From: Sulfitobacter sp. M05
GTDB lineage: Bacteria > Pseudomonadota > Alphaproteobacteria > Rhodobacterales > Rhodobacteraceae
DNA length: 64,000 nucleotides
Assembly: GCF_029285175.1 (NCBI RefSeq)
Contig: NZ_JABEDH010000006.1
Span: 62,001 to 126,000, forward strand
Reading direction: 5' to 3'
In this document: positions 9,883-19,212 of the stretch, piece after piece
Position numbering within the stretch: the stretch's first letter is position 1
Layout: each line of letters opens with the position of its first letter
The notes under the pieces: model-generated
The model's input: only the letters and a program-made list of their open reading frames with translations
Databases searched by the model: none
Told to the model about the DNA's origin: nothing
Made by a program: the position numbers and the translations under genes

Positions 9883-11247
9883 ATGCAAAAGATTTGGGCT
9901 GAAACGGCTTTGCTGCCAACAGGATGGGCCTCCGGGGTTTCCATCGACATTGATGGCACAGGCCGGATCAGCGCGATTGCGGCGGATACGCCAGCTGGCG
10001 ACACCTGTGTACCGATGATGCTGCCCGCGCCGGTAAACCTGCACAGCCATGCTTTTCAGCGCGCCATGGCTGGGCTGACGGAACGCCGCGGCCCTGATCC
10101 AAGCGACAGTTTCTGGACTTGGCGCCAGTTGATGTTCCGGTTTCTGGATCGACTGACCCCCGAAGACATCGAGGCCATCACAGCATTTGTGCAGATGGAA
10201 ATGTTGGAATCGGGATATGGGGCCTCGGTTGAATTTCATTATTTGCACCACCAACCAGGCGGCAAGGCCTATGATAACATTGCGGAAATGTCGCAGCGTG
10301 TTCTGGCGGCGGCAGGGCAGTCGGGCATCGGCCTGTGTCTTTTGCCAGTGCATTATCAATACGGTGGATGTGACCAGCGCGCCTTGACCGCGGGGCAAAT
10401 CCGGTTCGGCAACAGTTTCGAACAATTCCAGACACTGCATGACGCTGCGCGGGCCAGCATCGCTAAAGCCCCGGCAGACACGCAGATTGGCGTGGCACCG
10501 CATTCACTGCGCGCTGTCGGGATTGACGATCTGAAAGCCTATAACACCGCTTTTCCCAGCGGCCCCATCCACATGCATCTCGCCGAACAAAGAGCAGAGG
10601 TTGAGGAAGTAGAACGCGCATGGGGCAAGCGCCCCGTTGACTGGGCCTTGGACCATATGGGGCTAAATGACCGCTGGTGCCTGATCCACTGCACACAAAT
10701 GACCCCGACAGAAACAATCGCACTTGCCCGATCCGGTGCCGTGGCCGGCCTGTGCCCGATTACGGAAAGCAGTCTGGGCGACGGGATTTTTGACGCCGTG
10801 CGCTGGCTGGACAACGGCGGGGCGATTGGCATCGGATCAGACAGCAATATCCGCATTTCGCTGAGCGAAGAACTCCGCACGCTGGATTATTCTCAACGGT
10901 TGCGCGACGGCACCCGCGCGGCACTGGCTTCGCCTGACAGATCAACCGGTCGACGGGTCTTTGACGCAGTGCTAAGAGGCGGTGCGCAAGCCTCCGGGCG
11001 CAAGACAGGGTGCCTTGAGGTGGGATCATCTGCGGATATGTTTTCGCTGGATACAACATCGGAACACCTTTGGGGTCGTGAACACGACACTGTGCTGGAT
11101 TCCTGGATTTTTGCCGGTGATGACCGACTGGTAACGGATGTTTGGTCGGCTGGGCGACATATGGTAAAGGACGGATATCATATTCAGCGCGCAGATATCG
11201 TCGCTGCGTACAAACGGACAATCGACACCTTGAAAGACGCCCTATGA
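9883..11247 (+). CDS. hutF: Formimidoylglutamate deiminase
   Basis: A 454-residue amidohydrolase converting N-formimidoyl-L-glutamate to N-formyl-L-glutamate and ammonia, upstream of HutG. The metal motif NLHSHAFQRAMAGL, HMHLAEQ, the late HCTQM and GIGSDSNIRIS are all in place. The start at 9883 is chosen because AGGGGAG precedes it by six bases; an upstream in-frame ATG at 9820 would place the HutC operator inside the gene. It overlaps hutC by four bases. Confidence 0.94.
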   Translation: MQKIWAETALLPTGWASGVSIDIDGTGRISAIAADTPAGDTCVPMMLPAPVNLHSHAFQRAMAGLTERRGPDPSDSFWTWRQLMFRFLDRLTPEDIEAITAFVQMEMLESGYGASVEFHYLHHQPGGKAYDNIAEMSQRVLAAAGQSGIGLCLLPVHYQYGGCDQRALTAGQIRFGNSFEQFQTLHDAARASIAKAPADTQIGVAPHSLRAVGIDDLKAYNTAFPSGPIHMHLAEQRAEVEEVERAWGKRPVDWALDHMGLNDRWCLIHCTQMTPTETIALARSGAVAGLCPITESSLGDGIFDAVRWLDNGGAIGIGSDSNIRISLSEELRTLDYSQRLRDGTRAALASPDRSTGRRVFDAVLRGGAQASGRKTGCLEVGSSADMFSLDTTSEHLWGREHDTVLDSWIFAGDDRLVTDVWSAGRHMVKDGYHIQRADIVAAYKRTIDTLKDAL

Positions 11248-11945
11248 ATATGCCGACCTTTCGTAATTGGCGAAGCGTACAAGAAGAGGTGCGCCGGCGG
11301 ATCCATTCACGCAAATGGGCCCCCGGTGATCTGATCCCGAACGAGGCTGATCTGGCGATTGAGTTTGGCTGCGCGCGTTCTACGGTGAATCGCGCGCTGA
11401 GATCACTGGCAGACAGCGGTGTTCTGGACCGCAAACGCAAGGCCGGGACACGTGTGGCCGCCGAACCCGTTGCCAAAGCCACGCTTGATATTGCCGTGAT
11501 CCGCCACGAGGTCGAGGAACATGGCGCGAAATACGGGTACCTGCTGATCAAGCGGTCACAAACGACGCCACCGGTCAGTGTCAGCGGCGCGATGAAAACC
11601 CGCGCAAGTGAGGCCCTGCTGCATGTGCAGGCGCTGCATCTGTCCGATGACACCCCCTATGCGGTCGAAGACCGCTGGATCAATACCAATGTCGTGCCCG
11701 AAGCAAAGCTGGAGAGTTTTGAGAAATTGAGCGCAAATGAGTGGTTGATGAAACATGCCCCTTACACGCATGGCGATATCGGGTTTTCTGCCGTGCAGGC
11801 AACAGCGGAACATGCGGAAATGTTGAATGTGTCACAGGGCAGCGCCCTATTTGCCATTGACCGCCTGACCTGGGACAGCTCTGCCTCGGTCACAATGGTG
11901 CGTCTTTTGTTCACGCCTGGTTATCAGTTGCGCACTGCGCTTTAG
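11244..11945 (+). CDS. hutC: GntR/HutC-family histidine-utilisation repressor
   Basis: A 233-residue regulator: an N-terminal GntR winged helix (about residues 8-72, with LIPNEADLAIEFGCARSTVN) followed by a UTRA ligand domain. In known Hut systems the inducer is urocanate. The ATG overlaps the hutF stop (ATGA), so repressor and HutF are co-expressed and the operon should be autoregulated through the palindrome at 9845-9860. The family is clear from the fold; the specific role rests on position. Confidence 0.9.
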   Translation: MNMPTFRNWRSVQEEVRRRIHSRKWAPGDLIPNEADLAIEFGCARSTVNRALRSLADSGVLDRKRKAGTRVAAEPVAKATLDIAVIRHEVEEHGAKYGYLLIKRSQTTPPVSVSGAMKTRASEALLHVQALHLSDDTPYAVEDRWINTNVVPEAKLESFEKLSANEWLMKHAPYTHGDIGFSAVQATAEHAEMLNVSQGSALFAIDRLTWDSSASVTMVRLLFTPGYQLRTAL

Positions 11946-11969
11946 CGCGACTGGAAAAACACCACAGTG

Positions 11970-11997
11970 TTCCGTCACGCACTGAAACGCGACGGAA
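11970..11997. other. Inverted repeat between hutC and the TonB receptor
   Basis: TTCCGTC (11970-11976) and GACGGAA (11991-11997) form a perfect 7-bp inverted repeat separated by 14 bases, 25 bp after the hutC stop and about 135 bp before the receptor gene. No T-run follows on either strand, so it is a poor intrinsic terminator. It could be a weak terminator or a regulator site for the receptor gene. Confidence 0.35.
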
Positions 11998-12132
11998 TGA
12001 ACGCGCATCAGTTTCACCATTGAAACAGCCTATTAGGTGCATTAGTGCTGCAAACTGATCGAAAGCCAGGCACTGAACTTACCTCTATCCCAGCTCTATC
12101 AAAGCGATCCATCGCTAGAAGGAACATGGGAT

Positions 12133-14082
12133 ATGACGAACACAACGCTGGCATCTTATCTGATGCTGACAACCGCCCTTTGCCAGGGAACCGCCGCTTA
12201 CGCGCAAGATGCTGTCGATCTTGGCGTGCTTCGTATCGGCAGCGCTGATGCGCAGGCTCTGCTAGGCAATTCGGAAATCACCGATACGGATATCGAAAAC
12301 CGCAACCCATCTACCACCAAAGATGTGTTTGCCGGCGAAAGCTCGATCACGGCCAGCGGAGGTGCCGCGATTGCGCAAAAGGTCTTTGTTAACGGCATCG
12401 AGGAAAGCCTGCTGTCCGTCACGATCGACGGGGCGCGACAGAACAAATCAGCCTTCCATCACACCGGTAACGTCTTGCTTGATCCCGAACTTCTTAAACG
12501 TGTTGAAGTAAGCGAAGGTCTGGCCCCTGCGGATGCCGGCCCCAGCGCCTTGGCCGGTTCAATTGCCTATGAAACCAAAGACGCCGCCGATCTGCTGCAA
12601 CAGGGCAAAACCTTTGGTGGCTATGGAAAGCTGGGCGGGGACTCTAACGGTGGCGGTCTGCAAAGTGCGGCGGCCGTTTATGGTATGACTGGCGGCTTTG
12701 AATACCTGCTGAGTGCGACCCGTCGCGACAGCGATGATTATGAAGACGGTGACGGCAACGCGGTTTTTGGAACAGCGGCAGACCTGAGCGATTTTGTAGG
12801 CAAGCTGGCCTATACTGCGGCAGCCGGCCATCGGGTTGAATTTGCCGCTTCACGGACAGAAGATTCAGGTTTGCGCGCCGCCCAAGCCGGGCCAGGCGGG
12901 ATTTTGTTCACGCGGCCTGATTTTGCCGGTGTTGTGGGACGCGGTTCAGTTCTGACGCCTGCATTGTCGCGCCGCACTTCCTATACGTTGACCTACACTA
13001 ACGAACAGCCGCAAGGCATTTGGGACCCGACGATCCAGCTAAGCTATAACGAGCAAGAAATTGACGCGAGCGGTGTTTACGGGGCGAACACCAGCTTTAG
13101 CGGTACTTTCAAGAACGAATTCCAGATTGCCAATGGCACTGTCACAGCGGGTCTGGATTTCTTTCGAGAAACAGCGCGCGGCGAAGGGCGCGGGCCGGGG
13201 CCATTTGGCAATACCGGCGAGGAAGAACTGAAAAGCGTCGGGATCTTTGCGCAAGTGCGCCAGGACATCAGTGACCGCGTCTCCCTTAGCTACGGCGCAC
13301 GTGTGGATGCACAGGAATTCACCGGGGCGGATGGGTCTGAATTTTCCGGCGAAGGCGTAAGTGTAAACGGTTCTGTCGATTATGTTCTTACCGATACGCT
13401 GACGTTGAACGCCGGTCTTGCCTCCAATTGGGGCGGGTTCGAGTTGGGCGAAGCGGCCCTTGTTAACTTTGGTCGTGGCTGGAGCTATGACGGCTTCACT
13501 TCATCACGGGCCGTCGCTGGCCGTATTGGCCTGCGTTTTGACAACGGCCCCTGGAAAGCAAGTGCTGCGCTTTTTCGCACTGAAGTGGATGACATTACAG
13601 CCGTGTTGCCGTCGGGCGGAGCCCGTGGCGCAACCGCTGATCTGAGGTCGCAGGGTATCGATGCGTCTGTGGAATACGGTTGGGACCGTGGATTTGCCCG
13701 GCTTAACTGGACCTATGCAGACGTTGAGTTGAACGAAGATACGATCGGTTCGACAGATTATTATCTGGGCCGCCCTGTCGGCCATATCATCGCACTAGAG
13801 GCCGGTTGGGACGTGACAAACGAATGGCGTGTTGGCGGCACCGCTGAGATTGCGCTTGATAACGATGATACCGCGGTTGAGTTGCCTGGATACGAGGCTG
13901 TTAATCTTTATGCCAGCTACAAGCCGCGAAAGATGGAGAATCTGGAGGTTCGCTTTGACCTGCGCAACCTGTTTGACGAAACCTATGCGGGGCGCAGTTC
14001 TGATGGGATCGGGTCATCGCGGGTCATCCCGTTGAATGAAGCGGGCCGGACATTTGCGGTCACGGCACGGATCGCATTTTAA
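12133..14082 (+). CDS. TonB-dependent outer membrane receptor
   Basis: A 649-residue receptor with a signal peptide ending near AAYAQ, a plug domain (DVFAGESSITASGGAAIAQK, then LDPELLKRVEVSEGLAPADA) and a beta-barrel ending in the outer-membrane terminal FAVTARIAF with a final Phe. The plug resembles the haem/haemoglobin receptor class, but the FRAP and NPNL boxes of haem receptors were not recognised, so the ligand is open (haem, a ferric chelate or another nutrient). No exbB, exbD or tonB gene is nearby. It follows hutC on the same strand after 187 bp, so it could be co-regulated with hut or independent. Confidence 0.85.
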   Translation: MTNTTLASYLMLTTALCQGTAAYAQDAVDLGVLRIGSADAQALLGNSEITDTDIENRNPSTTKDVFAGESSITASGGAAIAQKVFVNGIEESLLSVTIDGARQNKSAFHHTGNVLLDPELLKRVEVSEGLAPADAGPSALAGSIAYETKDAADLLQQGKTFGGYGKLGGDSNGGGLQSAAAVYGMTGGFEYLLSATRRDSDDYEDGDGNAVFGTAADLSDFVGKLAYTAAAGHRVEFAASRTEDSGLRAAQAGPGGILFTRPDFAGVVGRGSVLTPALSRRTSYTLTYTNEQPQGIWDPTIQLSYNEQEIDASGVYGANTSFSGTFKNEFQIANGTVTAGLDFFRETARGEGRGPGPFGNTGEEELKSVGIFAQVRQDISDRVSLSYGARVDAQEFTGADGSEFSGEGVSVNGSVDYVLTDTLTLNAGLASNWGGFELGEAALVNFGRGWSYDGFTSSRAVAGRIGLRFDNGPWKASAALFRTEVDDITAVLPSGGARGATADLRSQGIDASVEYGWDRGFARLNWTYADVELNEDTIGSTDYYLGRPVGHIIALEAGWDVTNEWRVGGTAEIALDNDDTAVELPGYEAVNLYASYKPRKMENLEVRFDLRNLFDETYAGRSSDGIGSSRVIPLNEAGRTFAVTARIAF

Positions 14083-14090
14083 TCAACTCT

Positions 14091-14115
14091 GGGCCGGATG
14101 AAACGCAACCGGCCC
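14091..14115 (+). terminator. Hairpin downstream of the TonB receptor
   Basis: GGGCCGG (14091-14097) pairs perfectly with CCGGCCC (14109-14115) around an 11-base loop, nine bases after the receptor stop. A modest T-rich stretch follows rather than a clean T-run, so termination efficiency is uncertain. Confidence 0.55.
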
Positions 14116-14575
14116 ATATCGTTCTGCATTTTATGTTGCGTGCCCATTCCAAGATTTGGCTTGTCGATCAAGGGCGATACCGTTTCGGCGAGGCGGGCTC
14201 ATACACATACAGTTCCCAATCGGGGTAAGCCCAAGTCAAGTTACGCCGAACTGGATTTATGTGGTCCTGTCGATCTGTTGGAGGCTAGATTCGAAAGTTT
14301 TTCTGTACAGGGTGTCGATTAATCATGGGTTGAACTCTCTGACGCAGCAAATGTCGGCCTGGGCTAGGCTGCGGCACTTAATATGCGACAATGAGTGCCA
14401 CACGGGCCTTTGTGGCGCGCGCTGGAACTGTTAGGAGAGGCAGTGGATCAAACAGAGGCCTTGTCTAAGTGACGGTTTCGGTATACCGCAGCATACAAAT
14501 CGCCAATTCTGGGTTCAGATTCTTTGAATCTGATCAGACAGAGCAGCCCTTGTGAATTTTGACCGGATGATAAAC
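14116..14575. other. Non-coding gap upstream of acnB, with a 7-bp hairpin
   Basis: About 460 bp without a convincing gene; short open frames here have no family features or good ribosome-binding sites. The one clear structure is CAGATTC (14516-14522), three T bases, then GAATCTG (14526-14532), a perfect stem 44 bp before the acnB start. It could be an operator or an RNA leader hairpin for aconitase. Confidence 0.5.
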
Positions 14576-17365
14576 ATGAGCCTTTACACAGAATACCGTG
14601 AGGAAATCGAGACCCGCAAAGCGCAGGGCTTGAATCCTAAACCCATCGATGACGCTGCTCTGACAGCTGAAATCATCGATATCATCCGCGAAGAGGGCCA
14701 TGAGCATCGTGATGAAGCGTTGAACTTCTTCATTTACAACAGCTTGCCCGGGACGACCGGTGCGGCCGGCGTCAAAGCACAGTTCCTCAAGCAGGTGGCA
14801 ACCGGCGAGGTAAGCCTCCCTGAAATCACGCCGGCGTTTAGTTTCGAGCTGTTGTCTCACATGAAAGGCGGACCATCGGTCGAAGTGCTTTTGGATATGG
14901 CATTGGGCGATGAGGCCGAAACGGCAACGCAAGCCGCAGAGGTATTGAAAACCCAGGTCTTCCTCTATGAGGCAGACACCGATCGCCTGAAGGCGGCGTT
15001 GGACGCAGGCAACACCATGGCGCGGGCCATTCTGGAAAGCTACGCCGAGGCAGAGTTTTTTACCAAACTGCCCGATGTGGATGAAGAGGTAAAAGTCGTG
15101 ACCTTTATCGCCGGTGAAGGTGATATCTCGACGGACCTTCTGTCGCCCGGCAACCAGGCGCATTCGCGCTCAGATCGGGAATTGCACGGTAAATGCATGA
15201 TCTCCGAAGAGGCACAAAAGGAAATCGAGGCGCTCAAACTTCAGCACCCAGATAAACGCGTTATGCTGATCGCGGAAAAAGGCACAATGGGCGTGGGATC
15301 CTCACGGATGTCAGGTGTTAACAATGTTGCGCTTTGGACCGGCAAAAAGGCTTCGCCTTACGTGCCGTTTGTGAATATCGCCCCTGTGGTGGCAGGCACC
15401 AACGGCATTTCACCAATCTTTTTGACAACTGTCGGTGTAACGGGCGGTATCGGTGTCGATCTTAAGAACTGGGTCAAAAAGCTGGACGCCGACGGAAAGC
15501 CGGTTCTGAACAACGACGGCAACCCGGTCTTGGAACAGCGCTATTCGGTTGAAACCGGCACGGTGCTGACAATCAACACCAAAGAGAAAAAGCTGTTGAG
15601 CGAGGCTGGCGAAGAGTTGGTCGACATGGCCAGCTCGTTTACGCCGCAAAAGCTGGAGTTCATGAAGGCTGGCGGCTCTTATGCGATTGTATTTGGCAAA
15701 AAGTTGCAGACATTCGCCTGCGAAGCATTGGGCATTGAATTGAAATCGGCCTTTGCCGCTTCCAAAGAAATTTCGCATGAAGGGCAAGGTCTGACCGCGG
15801 TTGAGAAGATTTTCAACAAGAACGCGCGCGGCAATACACCGGGCAAGGTTTTGCACGCCGGTTCTGATGTGCGGGTAAAGGTGAATATTGTCGGCAGCCA
15901 AGACACCACCGGCCTGATGACCAGTCAGGAACTGGAAGCGATGGCCGCGACAGTGTTGTCTCCATCGGTTGACGGCGCGTACCAATCGGGTTGTCACACA
16001 GCCTCTGTCTGGGACCTTAAGGCCCAAGCCAACACGCCGCGTCTTATGGCGTTCATGAACAAGTTTGGCCTGGTGACAGCCCGCGACCCCAAAAACGAAT
16101 ATCATGCCATGACGGATGTGATCCACAAGGTGCTGAACGACATCACCGTGGATGATTGGGCGATTATCATCGGCGGGGACAGCCACACGCGGATGTCCAA
16201 AGGTGTGGCCTTTGGCGCGGATTCAGGCACAGTGGCCCTTGCGCTGGCCACCGGAGAGGCGTCCATGCCGATCCCGGAATCGGTCAAGGTGACCTTTAAG
16301 GGTGAAATGGCCCCGCACATGGATTTCCGGGATGTGGTGCATGCCACACAGGCCCAGATGCTGGAACAATTTGGCGACAACGTATTTCAGGGCCGTATCA
16401 TCGAGGTCCATCTGGGAACGCTTCTTGCGGATCAGGCATTTACGTTCACCGACTGGACGGCAGAGATGAAAGCGAAAGCTTCAATTTGTATCTCTAAGGA
16501 TGAGACATTGGTGAAATCGCTGGAGATCGCTAAATCCCGCATCCAGATCATGATCGACAAGGGCATGGAGCATGAAAACGGCATGCTGCAGAAGTTGGTC
16601 AACATTGCCGAAACCCGCATCGCAGAAATCCAGTCTGGTGAAAAACCTGCTCTGATACCCGATGAAACCGCAAAGTACTTTGCAGAAGTTGTGGTTGATC
16701 TGGACGTCATCAATGAACCGATGATTGCCGACCCGGATGTGACAAACGCAGATGTTTCCAAACGCTATACCCATGATACCATCCGGCCAATTTCCCATTA
16801 TCGTGCCGAAAAAAAGGTCGATCTGGGTTTTGTCGGTTCCTGCATGGTGCATAAGGGCGATGTAAAAATTGTGGCGCAAATGCTCAAAAACCTTGAGAAA
16901 GAACAAGGTAATGTCTCGTTCAAAGCACCCCTTGTGGTTGCCGCTCCTACCTACAACATCATTGATGAGTTGAAGGAAGAGGGGGATTGGGCGGTACTTC
17001 AGAAGTACTCCGGCTTTGAGTTCGATGACTTTATGCCAAAGAAAGAAGCGCGGACAGAGTATGAAAATACCCTGTATCTTGAACGCCCCGGATGTAACCT
17101 GTGTATGGGGAACCAGGAAAAAGCGGCCAAAGGCGATACGGTTCTGGCCACATCGACGCGTCTGTTCAAAGGTCGTGTTGTTGAGGATACAGAGGAAAAA
17201 ACCGGCGAGTCTTTGCTGGCATCGACCCCGGTTGTTGTTCTCTCCGCCATTCTGGGCCGCACGCCGACACTGGAAGAGTACAAAACCGCGGTGGAGGGCA
17301 TTGACCTGACAAGGTTCGCCCCCCCATTGGCAGCGCCTTCAACCACACGATCGGCGCACTTCTAA
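14576..17365 (+). CDS. acnB: Aconitate hydratase B / 2-methylisocitrate dehydratase
   Basis: About 929 residues of the AcnB type: HEAT-like N-terminal domain, then the swivelling and catalytic domains. The [4Fe-4S] ligands are in GSCMVHKGDV and PGCNLCMGNQ (C-x2-C). GGDSHTRMSKGVAFGADSGT and SVWDLKAQANTPRLMAFMNK are family landmarks. It interconverts citrate and isocitrate and often also hydrates 2-methylaconitate. The ATG at 14576 is preferred because MSLYTEYREE aligns with the E. coli AcnB start; the frame is open up to a GTG at 14552. It stands alone, converging on the bestrophin gene. Confidence 0.95.
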   Translation: MSLYTEYREEIETRKAQGLNPKPIDDAALTAEIIDIIREEGHEHRDEALNFFIYNSLPGTTGAAGVKAQFLKQVATGEVSLPEITPAFSFELLSHMKGGPSVEVLLDMALGDEAETATQAAEVLKTQVFLYEADTDRLKAALDAGNTMARAILESYAEAEFFTKLPDVDEEVKVVTFIAGEGDISTDLLSPGNQAHSRSDRELHGKCMISEEAQKEIEALKLQHPDKRVMLIAEKGTMGVGSSRMSGVNNVALWTGKKASPYVPFVNIAPVVAGTNGISPIFLTTVGVTGGIGVDLKNWVKKLDADGKPVLNNDGNPVLEQRYSVETGTVLTINTKEKKLLSEAGEELVDMASSFTPQKLEFMKAGGSYAIVFGKKLQTFACEALGIELKSAFAASKEISHEGQGLTAVEKIFNKNARGNTPGKVLHAGSDVRVKVNIVGSQDTTGLMTSQELEAMAATVLSPSVDGAYQSGCHTASVWDLKAQANTPRLMAFMNKFGLVTARDPKNEYHAMTDVIHKVLNDITVDDWAIIIGGDSHTRMSKGVAFGADSGTVALALATGEASMPIPESVKVTFKGEMAPHMDFRDVVHATQAQMLEQFGDNVFQGRIIEVHLGTLLADQAFTFTDWTAEMKAKASICISKDETLVKSLEIAKSRIQIMIDKGMEHENGMLQKLVNIAETRIAEIQSGEKPALIPDETAKYFAEVVVDLDVINEPMIADPDVTNADVSKRYTHDTIRPISHYRAEKKVDLGFVGSCMVHKGDVKIVAQMLKNLEKEQGNVSFKAPLVVAAPTYNIIDELKEEGDWAVLQKYSGFEFDDFMPKKEARTEYENTLYLERPGCNLCMGNQEKAAKGDTVLATSTRLFKGRVVEDTEEKTGESLLASTPVVVLSAILGRTPTLEEYKTAVEGIDLTRFAPPLAAPSTTRSAHF

Positions 17366-17407
17366 ACCGGACAAGCGCTGTAATGTCCTTACTTTTTCGC
17401 GCTGCGA

Positions 17408-18313
17408 TCAGGTAAGGACATGCGCGACAGGTTCCAGAGGTTCCGGTGCTGCATCGCCCAAGGCATCGGCGACAGAAATCTCGATGATGCGGCACATCGC
17501 ATCCAGCGGCAGGCCGTTTTCAACATTTCGAAAGGGCATTTCCAGCTCGTTCGTGACGGCCTGCAATCCAAAGAATACATATGCCACAATCGCTGAAAAC
17601 AATGGTGCAAAAAGCTGCGTCGTTTCAATCAAAGCGAAAGGCAGAAGGCAGCAATAGAGATAAGTCGTACGCCGGACCAACAGCGAGTAAACAAAAGGCA
17701 AAGGTGTATTTGCGATCCGCTCACAACCGGCCTGCGCTGCTGACAAATTTGCGAGGATTTGGCTAAGCCGCAACTGCCCAAAGTCCGAGAGACCACCGTC
17801 TTTCGCAAGCGTTGCAAGGGTATTGGCCATCTGGCGCAAAGCGGAATCGGCCGCATTTGGCGTTTTCAACAGAGTTTTGACTTGGCTGGCACTGATCCAA
17901 TGTTCCGCCTGCAGCGAGACATCAGCTTTGCGCAAATGTCCGCGGTGGAAGTGGGCGAAGGCCGCCCCCATTTCCAAGACTGCACGCCGGGCTTTGGCAT
18001 CAGGAACAAATAAAACCGTGTCCCGCCCCAATGTACGAATGTCAGCAATCATACCTCCCCAAAGTTTGCGGCCTTCCCACCAACGATCATAGGCGGCATT
18101 GTTGCGAAACCCCAGGAACAGGGATAGCGCCACGCCAAAAATCCCCATTGCTGCGATCGAAACATGGGGTAAGCCAAAAACAAAACGGTCAACGACAAAC
18201 ACAACGGCGGAGATCACTGTTACAAACAATATCTTACCAATGATTTTTGGTATGATTGATCCCTGCATCGCAAACAGCAACTGCCAAGCGGCTGGCTGGT
18301 CTCGGACAATCAT
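17408..18313 (-). CDS. Bestrophin-family (UPF0187) membrane protein
   Basis: About 301 residues beginning MIVRDQPAAWQLLF. Bestrophin landmarks are visible: FRNNAAYDRWWEGRKLWG after the second membrane segment, IANTPLPFVYSLLVRR, and FFGLQAVTNELEMPF. Hydrophobic segments are near residues 20-70 and 210-250. Bacterial homologues form cation- or anion-conducting pentameric channels; the physiological role is unknown. The frame stays open 35 residues upstream, but those residues lack family similarity. It has no obvious operon partner. Confidence 0.88.
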   Translation of the reverse strand: MIVRDQPAAWQLLFAMQGSIIPKIIGKILFVTVISAVVFVVDRFVFGLPHVSIAAMGIFGVALSLFLGFRNNAAYDRWWEGRKLWGGMIADIRTLGRDTVLFVPDAKARRAVLEMGAAFAHFHRGHLRKADVSLQAEHWISASQVKTLLKTPNAADSALRQMANTLATLAKDGGLSDFGQLRLSQILANLSAAQAGCERIANTPLPFVYSLLVRRTTYLYCCLLPFALIETTQLFAPLFSAIVAYVFFGLQAVTNELEMPFRNVENGLPLDAMCRIIEISVADALGDAAPEPLEPVAHVLT

Positions 18314-19109
18314 AGGGCGTTGCCCGCGCGCCGAGCATCCCGGGCGTCCTGGCTGAAAGAAATCGGCGCCAAGAACCTTGTCCCTGTCAGCATTGGAAAT
18401 CTGGAAAGAAACGTCCAACCGTCAGGCTTCGTTTCAAATGGTTGTCCTAAACCGAGCATCGAATGTTCCTGGCCATTTTAAACCGCATTCCTCCGACCCG
18501 AGCGGATCACGCCCAGGCGAATGCAACGGATTATTGTTGATATTCACACGATTACCGATGAATTTTACAGCACTATTAGGAGGATGGCCATCGCCGCAAA
18601 ATATCTAAACACCACCCCATGTGTATAGACATCTTCTATCAGCCATTGGCCCTATGACATCCGTTTGTGAATGACGTTGTGTTGGTGCTGTTCCTGAATG
18701 GAACGACGCTATGGACATTCAGAAAATAATCGACGTGCTCAAGAAAGTATCACCGGTGCATAAGATCGACGTTGCTATCGTATTTGAAAAACGCGCTTGG
18801 CCAATTCGACACCAATAATAAGTACTTCTGACATCTGTTTCTCCTGCAATATTGCCGAACCAAAGCAGTTCGGCAGGCTCCATATTGAACCAGCAGGAGG
18901 GGCATCCAATCCATCAGTTTAGAATGTGCACCCCCGGACAGCAGCGCGCCCAGAATAAACCTTATGTTAATTTGGACCGGGTTTGCATCCACAGCAGTAA
19001 ATTTCAAAGCGGTGCCAAATCTACCGCGGCCCTATGGCTCGCCGCTACCTTCGGGGATGCCTGCAACCACTCTGCCACATCGGCCAGCGTTCTTTTGTCG
19101 GAAAAATCC
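18314..19109. other. Gene-free interval, possibly decayed coding DNA
   Basis: Nearly 800 bp with no credible intact gene. A 36-codon open frame at 18711 and an antisense 85-codon frame at 18750-19007 (with hydrophobic ILGALLSGGAHSKLMDW) are the most protein-like pieces. Another minus-strand frame near 19020-19090 reads ADVAEWLQASPKVAA but is cut by stops. This looks like a disrupted gene or horizontally acquired remnant rather than a promoter; no terminal repeats or transposase motifs were seen. Confidence 0.4.
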
Positions 19110-19212
19110 CTAGAGCGCCCCGCCTTAAGCATGAATCGCTTTCGCCACCCGTCCTTTGGTCGAACGCGAAAAGCAATATATGATGGCTCAGGTTAATGGC
19201 GGGACGCTTTAG
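19110..19212 (-). repeat. Palindromic repeat copy A, at the acetyltransferase stop codon
   Basis: An imperfect palindrome of about 100 bp. Read on the minus strand it begins CTAAAGCGTCCCGCCATTAA and ends TTAAGGCGGGGCGCTCTAG, the two ends being near reverse complements. Related copies are at 23057-23163 and 44630-44735. The TAA stop of the acetyltransferase lies inside the first arm. It may act as a 3'-end hairpin for that transcript. Confidence 0.75.

Noticed and set aside
14098..14434. Short plus-strand frames between the TonB receptor and acnB
   Set aside because: They overlap each other, have no family features, and the first begins inside the terminator hairpin.
18750..19007. An 85-codon minus-strand frame as a real gene
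   Set aside because: There is no good ribosome-binding site, no family match, and the surrounding interval looks disrupted; it is reported only as decayed sequence.
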